A DNA stretch of 64,000 nucleotides. It comes from Sulfitobacter maritimus (GTDB lineage Bacteria > Pseudomonadota > Alphaproteobacteria > Rhodobacterales > Rhodobacteraceae). Made by a program: the position numbers and the translations under genes. Shown piece by piece: positions 52,932-62,031 of the stretch. Where the stretch lies: contig NZ_JABVBB010000034.1 in NCBI RefSeq assembly GCF_013346665.1, positions 434,001-498,000 of the forward strand, read 5' to 3'. The first letter of the stretch is position 1. Each line of letters starts with the position of its first letter. Under the pieces are notes generated by a model. It worked only from the letters and a program-made list of their open reading frames with translations. It had not been told where the DNA came from and searched no databases.

Positions 52932-54413
52932 ATGCAGGCCCAGGCGGTTTCCCTGTCCAGAACAGCACAGAACACTCTTTGGATTCGAGCTATGGCGATG
53001 GGGGTGATGGCGCTGTCGCTTCTTGTCCTGCAAGCCACCATGGCGCTCGCCAAACCCGAAAGCCTCGCGCCTCTGGCAGAAAAGATCAGCCCTTCGGTTG
53101 TGAATATTACCACCTCGACCGTGGTAGAGGGCCGCACTGGCCCTCAGGGGATCGTCCCGGAAGGCTCTCCGTTTGAAGATTTCTTTCGCGAATTTCAGGA
53201 CCGTAACGGCGAAGGCAACCGTCCACGTCGGTCCTCCGCACTCGGTTCGGGCTTCGTGATTTCGGAAGATGGCTATGTGGTCACCAACAATCACGTGATT
53301 GAAAGTGCCGATGAGATCACCATCGAATTTTTCTCAGGCGAAGAACTGGTGGCCAAGGTTATCGGCACCGACCCGAAAACCGACATTGCGCTGCTCAAGG
53401 TCGAAGCCAGCAAGCCGCTTCCCTTCGTGTCTTTTGGCGACAGCAATGCCGCCCGCGTCGGGGATTGGGTGATCGCCATGGGCAACCCGTTGGGCCAGGG
53501 TTTTTCGGTCTCGGCTGGGATCGTTTCGGCCCGCAACCGGGCGCTGTCTGGCACCTATGATGATTACATCCAGACCGATGCGGCGATCAACCGGGGCAAC
53601 TCAGGCGGGCCGCTGTTCAATATGGACGGCGAAGTGATCGGCGTGAACACCGCCATTCTGTCGCCCAATGGCGGCTCCATCGGGATCGGCTTTTCCATGG
53701 CGTCCAACGTGGTGACGCGGGTCATTGATCAGCTGAAAGAATTTGGCGAAACCCGTCGCGGTTGGCTCGGCGTGCGTATTCAGGATGTAACCGAAGATGT
53801 GGCAGATGCCATGGGGCTGAAAAATGCCGTTGGTGCTTTGATCACGGACGTCCCTGAAGGCCCGGCGCGGGAAGCAGGCTTGAAAACCGGCGATGTCATT
53901 AAATCGTTCGACGGTGTTGAGGTGAAGGACACCCGTGCGCTTGTCCGTCAGGTGGGCAACAGCCCTGTCGGCGCCACAGTGCGTGTGACCGTGCTGCGTG
54001 AAGGAAAGACACAGACCATCAAGGTAGTGCTGGGCCGTCGGGAGGATGCCGACGGGACCGCGACACCTGCCGCACAGGACAACGCTGAAGACGGCGCAGA
54101 CGCTGGGCCGCAGTCGGCGTCCCTCATGGGGCTGACACTCACGCCGTTGACCGATGACCTGCGCGCAGAACTGGGCGCTGATGACGATATGGACGGTCTT
54201 GCTGTGACCGACGTGGATGAGACTTCGGAAGCCTTTGAGAAAGGTTTGCGGATGGGAGATATCATCACCGAGGCGGGCCAGCAGAAAGTCGCGAGCATTA
54301 GCGAGCTTGAAGAGCGCATCAGCGCCGCCAAAGAGGCAGGGCGCAAGTCGCTGCTGCTTTTGGTCCGGCGCGGCGGTGATCCCCGGTTCGTCGCCCTGTC
54401 ATTGGGCGAATAA
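52932..54413 (+). CDS. degP: DegP/Do-family periplasmic serine endoprotease
   Basis: 493 residues. A signal peptide (about 1-40, ending near MALA) is followed by a trypsin-like domain with the triad His (VVTNNHVI), Asp (DPKTDIALLK) and Ser (RGNSGGPLFN). Two PDZ domains follow (GWLGVRIQDVTEDVA and MGLTLTPLTDDLRAELGA starts). It degrades or refolds damaged envelope proteins. The ATG at 52932 has AGGAG seven bases upstream. It follows hflKC in the common rhodobacterial order, and a strong terminator ends the unit. Confidence 0.94.
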   Translation: MQAQAVSLSRTAQNTLWIRAMAMGVMALSLLVLQATMALAKPESLAPLAEKISPSVVNITTSTVVEGRTGPQGIVPEGSPFEDFFREFQDRNGEGNRPRRSSALGSGFVISEDGYVVTNNHVIESADEITIEFFSGEELVAKVIGTDPKTDIALLKVEASKPLPFVSFGDSNAARVGDWVIAMGNPLGQGFSVSAGIVSARNRALSGTYDDYIQTDAAINRGNSGGPLFNMDGEVIGVNTAILSPNGGSIGIGFSMASNVVTRVIDQLKEFGETRRGWLGVRIQDVTEDVADAMGLKNAVGALITDVPEGPAREAGLKTGDVIKSFDGVEVKDTRALVRQVGNSPVGATVRVTVLREGKTQTIKVVLGRREDADGTATPAAQDNAEDGADAGPQSASLMGLTLTPLTDDLRAELGADDDMDGLAVTDVDETSEAFEKGLRMGDIITEAGQQKVASISELEERISAAKEAGRKSLLLLVRRGGDPRFVALSLGE

Positions 54414-54434
54414 GCTCGGATCATCACTGCGATG

Positions 54435-54461
54435 AAAGGACGCCTTCGGGCGTCCTTTTTT
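54435..54461 (+). terminator. Rho-independent terminator after degP
   Basis: A 10-bp stem AAAGGACGCC / GGCGTCCTTT closed by a TTCG tetraloop, followed by further Ts. It starts 21 bases after the degP stop, and may also serve the convergent lipoprotein gene. Confidence 0.9.
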
Positions 54462-54471
54462 GTCTCAGAGT

Positions 54472-55023
54472 TTAACTCTCGGGCCGTGGCACCGCGATCA
54501 GCCCCAGATCGCGGGCGGTTTTCAGCGCGAGCACACCGCTGTCTGGCCCGCGTTGCGATTGGTAGCGCTGCACCGCACGGCGGGTGGCGGCATCCATCTC
54601 CCCAGTGATCGGACCGTGATAATAGGACCGTGCCTGCAACGCCCGTTGCAGTGACTTGTTGAACTCGGGCGTCAGCACATCGGGGCAGGGGGTCTCAAAC
54701 CAGTTGTCGACCCGCGCTTTGACAATCTCTTGCCGGGTTTCGGTTTTATAGACGGGAGGTTTCGCAATGCTCCCATCAGGATTGACCTTTGCAGGTTGCA
54801 ACTGCACCTGCTCGGTGACCGTCTCAATGACTGCTGGGCTGACGGTGCGGCCCCAGCAACTGCCTTCAGCCGCACCGGCTGGGCCGTTGCGGGTGGCCTC
54901 AAGCACGCCGGGTTCGGGGGGCGGGGCGACAGTGGAGCCCGTCTCACATGCCGCAAGACCAGCGCAGGCCAGCATGATTGCAATGTGGATTGAGAATTTC
55001 CGGCGCGGGTGGGGCTGATACAT
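54472..55023 (-). CDS. Peptidoglycan-binding-domain lipoprotein
   Basis: 183 residues. A signal peptide with lipobox LAAC (MLACAGLAACETG) is followed by a middle region of unknown fold. A peptidoglycan-binding-like domain (about 125-175) has FNKSLQRALQARSYYHGPIT, then GEMDAATRRAVQRYQ. It is probably anchored in the outer membrane and touches the cell wall. ATG at 55023 (MYQPHPRRKF) is preferred over an in-frame start at 55074 because it gives a normal signal peptide. Confidence 0.82.
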   Translation of the reverse strand: MYQPHPRRKFSIHIAIMLACAGLAACETGSTVAPPPEPGVLEATRNGPAGAAEGSCWGRTVSPAVIETVTEQVQLQPAKVNPDGSIAKPPVYKTETRQEIVKARVDNWFETPCPDVLTPEFNKSLQRALQARSYYHGPITGEMDAATRRAVQRYQSQRGPDSGVLALKTARDLGLIAVPRPES

Positions 55024-55175
55024 GCCTGCTCTTTCGGCTTTTGCCTTGTGGTTTGCGCTGTAGAGTAGCGGCACAAACCACCCTTGCCCACCGCAATGTC
55101 ATCTGAGGCAGGAGGCTGTCGAAATGGGCTGGAACCACCTGCCATAGCCCGCTAAACAAGGCCGAACTTCTATAG

Positions 55176-55514
<339 letters not shown>

Positions 55515-55551
55515 TAGACCTCTTGCTTCGGCTTTCCGGCCTTGATTGCCA

Positions 55552-55575
55552 CCGAAGCCGAAGCCGAAGCCGAAG
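55552..55575. repeat. Four tandem CCGAAG hexamers with upstream complementary segment
   Basis: CCGAAG occurs four times in a row at 55552-55575. GCTTCGGCTT at 55525-55534 is complementary to AAGCCGAAGC within the array, so the RNA can form a hairpin just after the ferredoxin stop. The array could be a slippage-prone site. No T run follows. Confidence 0.6.
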
Positions 55576-55580
55576 TGGTA

Positions 55581-55617
55581 GGGCGAGGCGCGTCGTATAG
55601 CGGCGGAGGCCTCGCCC
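55581..55617. repeat. Long GC-rich inverted repeat between ferredoxin and purD
   Basis: GGGCGAGGC (55581-55589) pairs with GCCTCGCCC (55609-55617) across 19 bases. It lies nine bases from the purD stop on the opposite strand, so it could stabilise or terminate the purD or ferredoxin transcript. No T run is visible on either side. Confidence 0.5.
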
Positions 55618-55625
55618 CGGCAAAT

Positions 55626-56891
55626 TCAGCTCAGGGCGCGCCAGCCGATATCGCGACGGCAGAACCCTTCGGGCCAATCGATCCCATCCACCATCGCATA
55701 GGCCCGCGCTTGGGCCTCTGCCAATGTCGCGCCGCGTGCGGTGACGTTTAACACCCGCCCGCCGTTGGCGCGAATGGACCCGTTGTTGGCCACTGTGCCG
55801 GCGTGGAAGACCATATTTGCGCTATCTTCAGGCAAGTCTTTCAGCCCTTTGATCTCGCTGCCCTTTTCATAGGTTCCCGGATAGCCTTTGGCTGCCATCA
55901 CCACCGTTAGCGCGTGGTCTTCGGCCCAATGCACCGGCATATTGGCCAGCGTCCCCTTGGCGGCAGCCTGGATCAGGTCAAACGCCTGTGCGCCCAAGCG
56001 CATCATCAGCACCTGACATTCCGGATCGCCGAAACGGACGTTGTACTCCACCAATCGCGGCACCCCGTCTTTGATCATCAACCCGGCATAGAGCACCCCT
56101 TGGTAAGGCATCCCGCGCTTGGCCATTTCGGCCATGCAGGGGCGGATGATCTCGTCGAGAGCACGTTCGGCTATTTCGTCGCTCAACACCGGAGCAGGGG
56201 AATAGGCGCCCATGCCGCCGGTGTTGGGGCCGGTGTCGCCTTCGCCCACACGTTTGTGGTCTTGCGCAGTGCCGATGGGCAGGACGGTTTCCCCGTCGCA
56301 AAGCACAAAGAACGACGCCTCTTCGCCCTCCATGAACTCTTCGATCACCACTTCGGCACCTGCGTCGCCAAAGGCGCCGTCGAACATCTCGTCCACCGCG
56401 GCCAGTGCTTCTTCGGTGGTCATGGCGATAATGACGCCTTTGCCCGCTGCCAGACCATCGGCCTTGATCACAATCGGCGCACCTTGCTGCGCGACATAGG
56501 CGCGGGCGCTCTCGGCATCGGTGAAATGGCCGTAAGCTGCCGTGGGCGCGTTGCAGGCGTCGCAAATTTCTTTGGTGAAGGCTTTGGAGGCTTCAAGCGC
56601 CGCTGCTGCTTTGGAAGGGCCGAAAACGTCAAACCCTGCCGCACGCAGATCATCGCCCACGCCTGCGGCCAAGGGCGCTTCGGGTCCGATAATCACGAAA
56701 TCGATGTTGTTGCCTTCGCAAAAGGCCACCACGGCGGCGCCGTCCATAATGTCGAGCTTGGCACATTGCGCAATGGCCGCGATCCCCGCATTGCCGGGCG
56801 CCACGATTAGCTTGTCGCATTTAGGGTTCTGCATGACCGCCCAAGCGAGAGAATGTTCCCGCCCACCGCTGCCGAGGATCAGGATATTCAT
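55626..56891 (-). CDS. purD: Phosphoribosylamine-glycine ligase PurD
   Basis: 421 residues. MNILILGSGGREHSLAWAV at the start, VIIGPEAPLAAGVGDDLRAA, the ATP-grasp VIKADGLAAGKGVIIA, and PNTGGMGAYSPAP blocks are all present. It ligates phosphoribosylamine and glycine in purine synthesis. ATG at 56891 follows AAGGGAG; an upstream in-frame start adds unrelated residues. It is divergent from xseA, 70 bp away. Confidence 0.97.
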   Translation of the reverse strand: MNILILGSGGREHSLAWAVMQNPKCDKLIVAPGNAGIAAIAQCAKLDIMDGAAVVAFCEGNNIDFVIIGPEAPLAAGVGDDLRAAGFDVFGPSKAAAALEASKAFTKEICDACNAPTAAYGHFTDAESARAYVAQQGAPIVIKADGLAAGKGVIIAMTTEEALAAVDEMFDGAFGDAGAEVVIEEFMEGEEASFFVLCDGETVLPIGTAQDHKRVGEGDTGPNTGGMGAYSPAPVLSDEIAERALDEIIRPCMAEMAKRGMPYQGVLYAGLMIKDGVPRLVEYNVRFGDPECQVLMMRLGAQAFDLIQAAAKGTLANMPVHWAEDHALTVVMAAKGYPGTYEKGSEIKGLKDLPEDSANMVFHAGTVANNGSIRANGGRVLNVTARGATLAEAQARAYAMVDGIDWPEGFCRRDIGWRALS

Positions 56892-56961
56892 GGCGCGCAC
56901 TCCCTTGGCCTTCGTTTGCGGGCGTTCTAAGTTGGGGGTCGGATAAACACAAGGACTCCTC

Positions 56962-58572
56962 ATGGATCTGTTCGACGACCCTGCCGCCGCCGGGAACAGC
57001 CCCGAATTCACCGTGACCGAGCTTTCAGGCGCGATCAAACGGGTGATCGAGGGCGAGTTTGGCCATGTGCGGATCCGGGGCGAAGTGGGCCGGGTCAGCC
57101 GTCCGCGGTCAGGCCATATCTATCTTGATCTCAAGGACGACCGGTCGGTGATCTCGGGCGTGATCTGGAAGGGCGTATCGGGCAGGCTCGACACCCAGCC
57201 AGAAGAGGGGATGGAGGTGGTCGCCACCGGGCGGATCACCACTTTTGGCGGCCAATCAAAGTATCAAATTGTCATCGAAGACATCAAGCCAGCGGGCATG
57301 GGCGCGCTTATGGCGCTTTTGGAGAAACGCAAAGCGGCGCTGGCGGCGGAAGGGTTGTTTGCCCCCGAGCGTAAACGCCCGCTGCCGTATCTGCCCGAGA
57401 TTATTGGCGTTGTAACCTCACCCTCCGGCGCGGTGATTCGCGATATCCTGCATCGGCTGCGCGACCGCTTCCCGCGCAAAGTCTTGATCTGGCCTGTCGC
57501 AGTGCAGGGCGCGAAATGCGCGCCCGAGGTGGTGCGGGCGATTGAAGGGTTCAACCGTCTGACCCCCGGCGGTGCGCTGCCACGGCCCGACCTGCTGATC
57601 GTTGCACGCGGGGGCGGCTCGGTTGAGGATCTTTGGGGGTTCAACGAAGAAACCGTTGCCCGCGCCGCTGCGAGGTCTGACATCCCGCTGATCTCGGCTG
57701 TGGGTCATGAAACGGATACGACGCTGATCGATTTTGTGTCCGACAAACGCGCCCCGACACCGACTGCGGCGGCTGAACTGGCGGTTCCGGTGCGGCATGA
57801 GCTGGCAGCTTGGCTTGACGGGCAGGGCGCAAGGATGCGTCAGGCGCTGAGCCAAGGGTTGACGCGGCGGGGCCAGCGCATGCGCGATATGGCCCGCGCC
57901 TTGCCGCGTGCGGATACCTTGCTTGAGGGACCGCGCCAGCGGCTTGATCGTGGCGGGGAGAAGCTGGCCCCTGCTCTTATTGCGGGGGTGCAGGGCCGCA
58001 GAGTAGCGCTGGCCGATATGTCTGGTGGTTTGCGGCCCGGCACCCTGCGCCGCCATCTTGATGCGGATCGGCAGCGGTTGGCAAAACTGTCGGCTCGCTT
58101 GTCCCCCGCTTGGGAGCGCAACCTTGCAGGGCAACGCGAAAGGTTTGGCCTGCGCAGTGCGCGTTTTCAGCCTCAGGTGTTGCACCGCCAAATTTCCAAC
58201 CGTCGCGAACGCCTGTCCACGCGTGTGCAAAATTTCCATCCCGATGTCTTATCACGCGACATTTCTAAACAGTCCCAGCGGTTGGGGGATCTGCTCGCCC
58301 GGCTGGCGCGGGCGGGTTCTGCGGCACAAGAGCAGCGCCGCCGTCAGATCGAGGCGCTTGGCCGCACGCTTGGCACTCTGGGCTACCGCGAGACCCTTGC
58401 GCGAGGGTTTGCCGTGGTGCGCGGCGATGGCGAGGTGGTGACAGCATCCGCCGCTGCCGAAACCGCAGGCCGTCTTGAGATTGAATTCGCCGATGGTCGC
58501 TTGGAACTGGACGGAAAATCGAGTGGCGGACCCAAAGCGAAAACACCGCCCGATCAAGGTTCGCTGCTTTAG
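56962..58572 (+). CDS. xseA: Exodeoxyribonuclease VII large subunit
   Basis: 536 residues. The N-terminal OB-fold (FTVTELSGAIKRVIEGEFGH, IYLDLKDD) and the catalytic region (IGVVTSPSGAVIRDILHRL, LIVARGGGSVEDLWGFNEE, SAVGHETDTTLIDFVSDKR, then APTPTAAAEL) match XseA. A long Arg/Gln-rich helical C-terminus ends in a small beta domain. It degrades single-stranded DNA together with the small subunit, whose gene is not in this window. Ends four bases from the convergent periplasmic-protein gene. Confidence 0.95.
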   Translation: MDLFDDPAAAGNSPEFTVTELSGAIKRVIEGEFGHVRIRGEVGRVSRPRSGHIYLDLKDDRSVISGVIWKGVSGRLDTQPEEGMEVVATGRITTFGGQSKYQIVIEDIKPAGMGALMALLEKRKAALAAEGLFAPERKRPLPYLPEIIGVVTSPSGAVIRDILHRLRDRFPRKVLIWPVAVQGAKCAPEVVRAIEGFNRLTPGGALPRPDLLIVARGGGSVEDLWGFNEETVARAAARSDIPLISAVGHETDTTLIDFVSDKRAPTPTAAAELAVPVRHELAAWLDGQGARMRQALSQGLTRRGQRMRDMARALPRADTLLEGPRQRLDRGGEKLAPALIAGVQGRRVALADMSGGLRPGTLRRHLDADRQRLAKLSARLSPAWERNLAGQRERFGLRSARFQPQVLHRQISNRRERLSTRVQNFHPDVLSRDISKQSQRLGDLLARLARAGSAAQEQRRRQIEALGRTLGTLGYRETLARGFAVVRGDGEVVTASAAAETAGRLEIEFADGRLELDGKSSGGPKAKTPPDQGSLL

Positions 58573-58576
58573 GACG

Positions 58577-58966
58577 TCAAACGCCGACCTCTGGCCCGAG
58601 GCATAATAGCGGGGTGTCCCCCATGTCAGCTTCATAAAGCTCGGTCTGCTGGGGATCGTTCGCGAAGCGGGCAATCAGCCCATTCGGCCCTTTGACAAAG
58701 CTCCAGCATTGCGGCTCCGGGTTGTCCTCATAGACAAAGCAGATCAGATCGTCTGCCTCATACCAGCGGCCTTCCTTGCAATGGCCGTCGAGAAAAGACC
58801 ACTGAACGCGCTGATTTTCGTGATATATTTCCGCCCCATAGGGCGCGCCGCCTTGCCCATAATAGAGCGTCTGCCCGCGGGTGTAGGCATCAAACTCCGC
58901 CGCTGACATTTCGGCCAAGGCAGGCGGGGAGAGCAGCAAGCACAGGAAGGTCAGAGCAAGTCTCAT
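58577..58966 (-). CDS. Hypothetical exported protein with conserved-looking Cys residues
   Basis: 129 residues with a signal peptide (MRLALTFLCLLLSPPALA). The mature part has four Cys residues (DGHCKEGRW, DDLICFVYED, PQCWSF and LLCLG), the first two flanked by aromatic and acidic residues, which could form disulfides in the periplasm. AEFDAYTRGQTLYYGQGG near the mature N-terminus and the C-rich segments resemble uncharacterised alphaproteobacterial proteins, but I do not know a function. ATG at 58966 is chosen for the signal peptide. It lies downstream of alkB on the same strand. Confidence 0.75.
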   Translation of the reverse strand: MRLALTFLCLLLSPPALAEMSAAEFDAYTRGQTLYYGQGGAPYGAEIYHENQRVQWSFLDGHCKEGRWYEADDLICFVYEDNPEPQCWSFVKGPNGLIARFANDPQQTELYEADMGDTPLLCLGPEVGV

Positions 58967-59004
58967 GAGATCAGCCTGCCAGAAAGGACTGCGTCGCGCT
59001 AGAA

Positions 59005-60021
59005 CTATAGGCCCATTTCCTTTTGCCAGCGGTTTACCCGCCGATCCATCACCCGCCGCCACAGGGGCGGGAAGAGTGCGATCACCGCCATGATAGGCAG
59101 CGAATAGGGCAGTTTGGGCATGTCATCAGTGACCTCCAACGTCGGAAAGGCACGTTGCGGGCGCAAGTGGTGGTCTGAATGACGCGGCGCGTTGAGCATC
59201 ATCGCGGAAGAATACCACTTAGGCGCGTTCCAACTGTGTTGCGGGCCGATCGGTTCATAACGCCCATCCGAGCGCTGTCGGCGGCGCAGCCCGTAATGTT
59301 GCACATAATCCGACAGCAGCAGTTGCATCTGCGCATAGGCAGCAAGGCCGAGATAAGCTGCCAGCGTGGCCACCCCCCCGATCCCCCAAGCGCTAAGCAG
59401 GGCGAGCGCGCCGCCCGTTAGATATGCCAGATAGGGGTGGCTGAAGGTAGAGAGCTTAGTTCGCGCTCGTGCGCGGTGTGCCCTGTCTGCCTGCCATCCA
59501 GCCCGAAACTCGCCGACAGATGCCCTTAACAGGAACCGCCAAAACCCGAGGCCGCGGGGGGCGGAATTTGGATCATCTGGCGTGGCCGCTGCCGGGTGAT
59601 GCACGCGCAGATGGGCCGAAACGTGATGCCCATGCAGCAAGGAGATATAGATCGCAGTGCCGATGCGTCGTGGCAGCCGCTGGCTTGCATGGATCAACTC
59701 ATGCGCGTTGGAATTGCTCACTTGGCCGAGAAACAATCCCAACGCACCAAAGATCATGGCACGGTCCCAACCGCCCAGATGCGGCGCCGCGCCAATCGCC
59801 CAGACCCCGAGCGGCAACACGAAGAAATGTGCGGCAGCCAAGGCCAAGGTCAGCCCGCGCCCCGCACTGTCAGACAGCGCCAGCACCCGTCCGAGCCTGT
59901 CCATAAATGCGACATGGCCAGTGATCGACACCAGCGCCAACAAGGGCCAGACCCCGCCCCAGAGGCACGCCAGCGCGATCAAGATTGCGGGGGTTAGGCT
60001 GGCAGCGGCATACCAAAACAT
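59005..60021 (-). CDS. alkB: AlkB-type alkane 1-monooxygenase
   Basis: 338 residues with about six membrane segments. The di-iron histidine boxes are present: NAHELIHAS, HGHHVSAHLRVHHPAAA and APRHSDHHLRPQ, with QHSWNAPKWYSS between the last two. It hydroxylates terminal methyl groups of alkanes using rubredoxin electrons. The rubredoxin and its reductase are not next to it. ATG at 60021 follows AAGGAA; a longer in-frame start at 60090 adds residues with no homology. It is divergent from the NuoE-NuoF fusion gene. Confidence 0.9.
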   Translation of the reverse strand: MFWYAAASLTPAILIALACLWGGVWPLLALVSITGHVAFMDRLGRVLALSDSAGRGLTLALAAAHFFVLPLGVWAIGAAPHLGGWDRAMIFGALGLFLGQVSNSNAHELIHASQRLPRRIGTAIYISLLHGHHVSAHLRVHHPAAATPDDPNSAPRGLGFWRFLLRASVGEFRAGWQADRAHRARARTKLSTFSHPYLAYLTGGALALLSAWGIGGVATLAAYLGLAAYAQMQLLLSDYVQHYGLRRRQRSDGRYEPIGPQHSWNAPKWYSSAMMLNAPRHSDHHLRPQRAFPTLEVTDDMPKLPYSLPIMAVIALFPPLWRRVMDRRVNRWQKEMGL

Positions 60022-60222
60022 CTGCGTTCCTTGCACGGTTTGCGCTATAGTGACGTCCACCGACACAAAGCGAAAGCCAAAGGTCAGCACGGGTTTCAGA
60101 TCTCGTCCTTCGCATCGCCGGGGGCACGCAACTCAAACATGCGAATAAGTGTCGTTTTTTGATCGCCGCCTGGGGCTTGGATAGGCTAGACAGGGCGCAA
60201 AGCGAGATACCGGGGGGGAAAC

Positions 60223-61935
60223 ATGGCGCTGGATGGTCAGGACAATGCGGCAGGCAAAGACCCGCAAAAAGGGGTTTGGAAATCTGGCAAAGGCAAAGGG
60301 CGTCATCACCCCAAGGGCCGCCAGTTGCAAGATACTGCGTGGAACGAAGTGCGCGCTCTTCTGGGGGAGGCTCCGCCACGCCGCGATCTGTTGATCGAAT
60401 ATCTCCATCTGCTTCAGGACAGGTTCGGCCATTTGTCCGCTCCGCATATGCGCGCGCTGGCCGAAGAGCTGCGTATTTCCATGGCCGAGGTTTATGAGGT
60501 CGCCAGTTTCTACGCCCATTTCGATTTGGTGAAAGAGGGGGAAGCCCCGCCGCCCGCGCTTACGATCCGTGTTTGCGATTCGCTGTCTTGTGAATTGGCC
60601 GGCGCGCAGGCGTTGAAAACCGCGTTAGAGGAGGGGCTTGATCCGGCTGAGGTCCGTGTGCTTCGCGCGCCCTGTATGGGGCGTTGCGATACCGCGCCGG
60701 TGTTGGAGTTGGGGCATAACCATATTGATCACGCCACCCCTGAAAAGGTACGGGCGGCGATTGCTGCAGGGGAGACCCATGCGCGTTTGCCAGACTACCA
60801 GACCTATGAAAGCTACGCGAAAGCAGGCGGTTACGCTGAGCTGCTAAAGCTGCGTGAGGGGGGCGACTGGGAAGCCGTACAGTCTCAACTTCTTGAAGCC
60901 GGGTTGCGCGGCTTGGGCGGCGCGGGCTTCCCCTCTGGCAAGAAATGGGGCTTTGTCCGCGCCAATCCGGGGCCGCGCTATTTGGCGGTGAACGGGGATG
61001 AGGGCGAGCCCGGCACATTCAAAGACCGCTGGTATCTCGAACGTACGCCGCATCTTTTCTTGGAAGGCATGTTGATCGCCGCTTGGGCGGTCGAGGCCGA
61101 AACTGTTTTCCTCTATATGCGCGATGAATATCCGGCGGTGTTGGAAATTCTGCGCCGCGAGATTGTTGCGTTGGAAGCGGCAGGCATCATAACGCCCGGC
61201 TATGTCGAACTGCGTCGCGGCGCCGGGGCTTATATCTGTGGTGAAGAGAGCGCGATGATCGAGAGTATCGAAGGCAGGCGCGGGCTGCCACGCCACCGTC
61301 CGCCCTATGTCGCGCAGGTGGGGGTCTTCGGCCGACCCACATTGGTCCATAACATCGAAACCCTGCACTGGGTGGCACGCATCTGTCGCGAGGGGCCGCA
61401 GGTGTTGAACGCGACCGAAAAGAACGGGCGCACAGGGCTGCGCAGCTATTCGGTTTCTGGTCGCGTGGCCAAGCCGGGAATGTATCTGCTGCCCGCAGGC
61501 TCGACAATTACTGACATTATCGACGCGGCAGGGGGCATGGCCGAAGGGCATCGGTTCAAGGCCTACCAGCCGGGCGGGCCATCGTCCGGGCTGTTGCCTG
61601 CCGCAATGAATGACGTGCCGCTCGACTTTGACACCCTCCAGCCGCATGGGTCTTTCATCGGTTCCGCCGCAGTGGTGGTGCTGTCAGACCAGGACAGCGC
61701 GCGGGCGGCGGCGCTCAACATGCTTCGGTTCTTTGAGGACGAAAGCTGTGGGCAATGCACGCCCTGTCGGGTCGGCTGTGAAAAGGCGGTAAAACTGATG
61801 CAGGCCGACCATTGGGATCAGGGGCTGCTGGAGGAGTTGTCCACCGCGATGGTCGATGCCTCGATCTGCGGGCTGGGGCAAGCCGCGCCGAACCCGATCC
61901 GCATGGTCATGAAGCATTTCCCTGAAGAAATCTGA
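60223..61935 (+). CDS. NuoE-NuoF fusion: NADH-binding/FMN flavoprotein (formate dehydrogenase beta-like)
   Basis: 570 residues. A basic 35-residue leader is followed by a NuoE-like thioredoxin-fold domain (about 45-195) with 2Fe-2S cysteines in CDSLSC and CMGRC. Then comes a NuoF-like domain with GLGGAGFPSGKKW (NADH), NGDEGEPGTFKDR (FMN), ICGEESAMIESIEG and the 4Fe-4S motif SCGQCTPCRVGC with a distal Cys (ASICGLG). Such fusions are beta subunits of NAD-dependent formate dehydrogenases (FdsB-like) or related complexes. No alpha subunit gene is adjacent, since ftsY follows, so the partner is unknown. ATG at 60223 follows a G-rich Shine-Dalgarno. Confidence 0.85.
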   Translation: MALDGQDNAAGKDPQKGVWKSGKGKGRHHPKGRQLQDTAWNEVRALLGEAPPRRDLLIEYLHLLQDRFGHLSAPHMRALAEELRISMAEVYEVASFYAHFDLVKEGEAPPPALTIRVCDSLSCELAGAQALKTALEEGLDPAEVRVLRAPCMGRCDTAPVLELGHNHIDHATPEKVRAAIAAGETHARLPDYQTYESYAKAGGYAELLKLREGGDWEAVQSQLLEAGLRGLGGAGFPSGKKWGFVRANPGPRYLAVNGDEGEPGTFKDRWYLERTPHLFLEGMLIAAWAVEAETVFLYMRDEYPAVLEILRREIVALEAAGIITPGYVELRRGAGAYICGEESAMIESIEGRRGLPRHRPPYVAQVGVFGRPTLVHNIETLHWVARICREGPQVLNATEKNGRTGLRSYSVSGRVAKPGMYLLPAGSTITDIIDAAGGMAEGHRFKAYQPGGPSSGLLPAAMNDVPLDFDTLQPHGSFIGSAAVVVLSDQDSARAAALNMLRFFEDESCGQCTPCRVGCEKAVKLMQADHWDQGLLEELSTAMVDASICGLGQAAPNPIRMVMKHFPEEI

Positions 61936-62031
61936 ACCTGCAGGCAGCGACAACGGTTTCTCTTGCGATAGGCGCGCTCTTCCATCTGGCAGAGCGAGCC
62001 TATAGATCATGTGGAAACAACGGAGGCGCCC

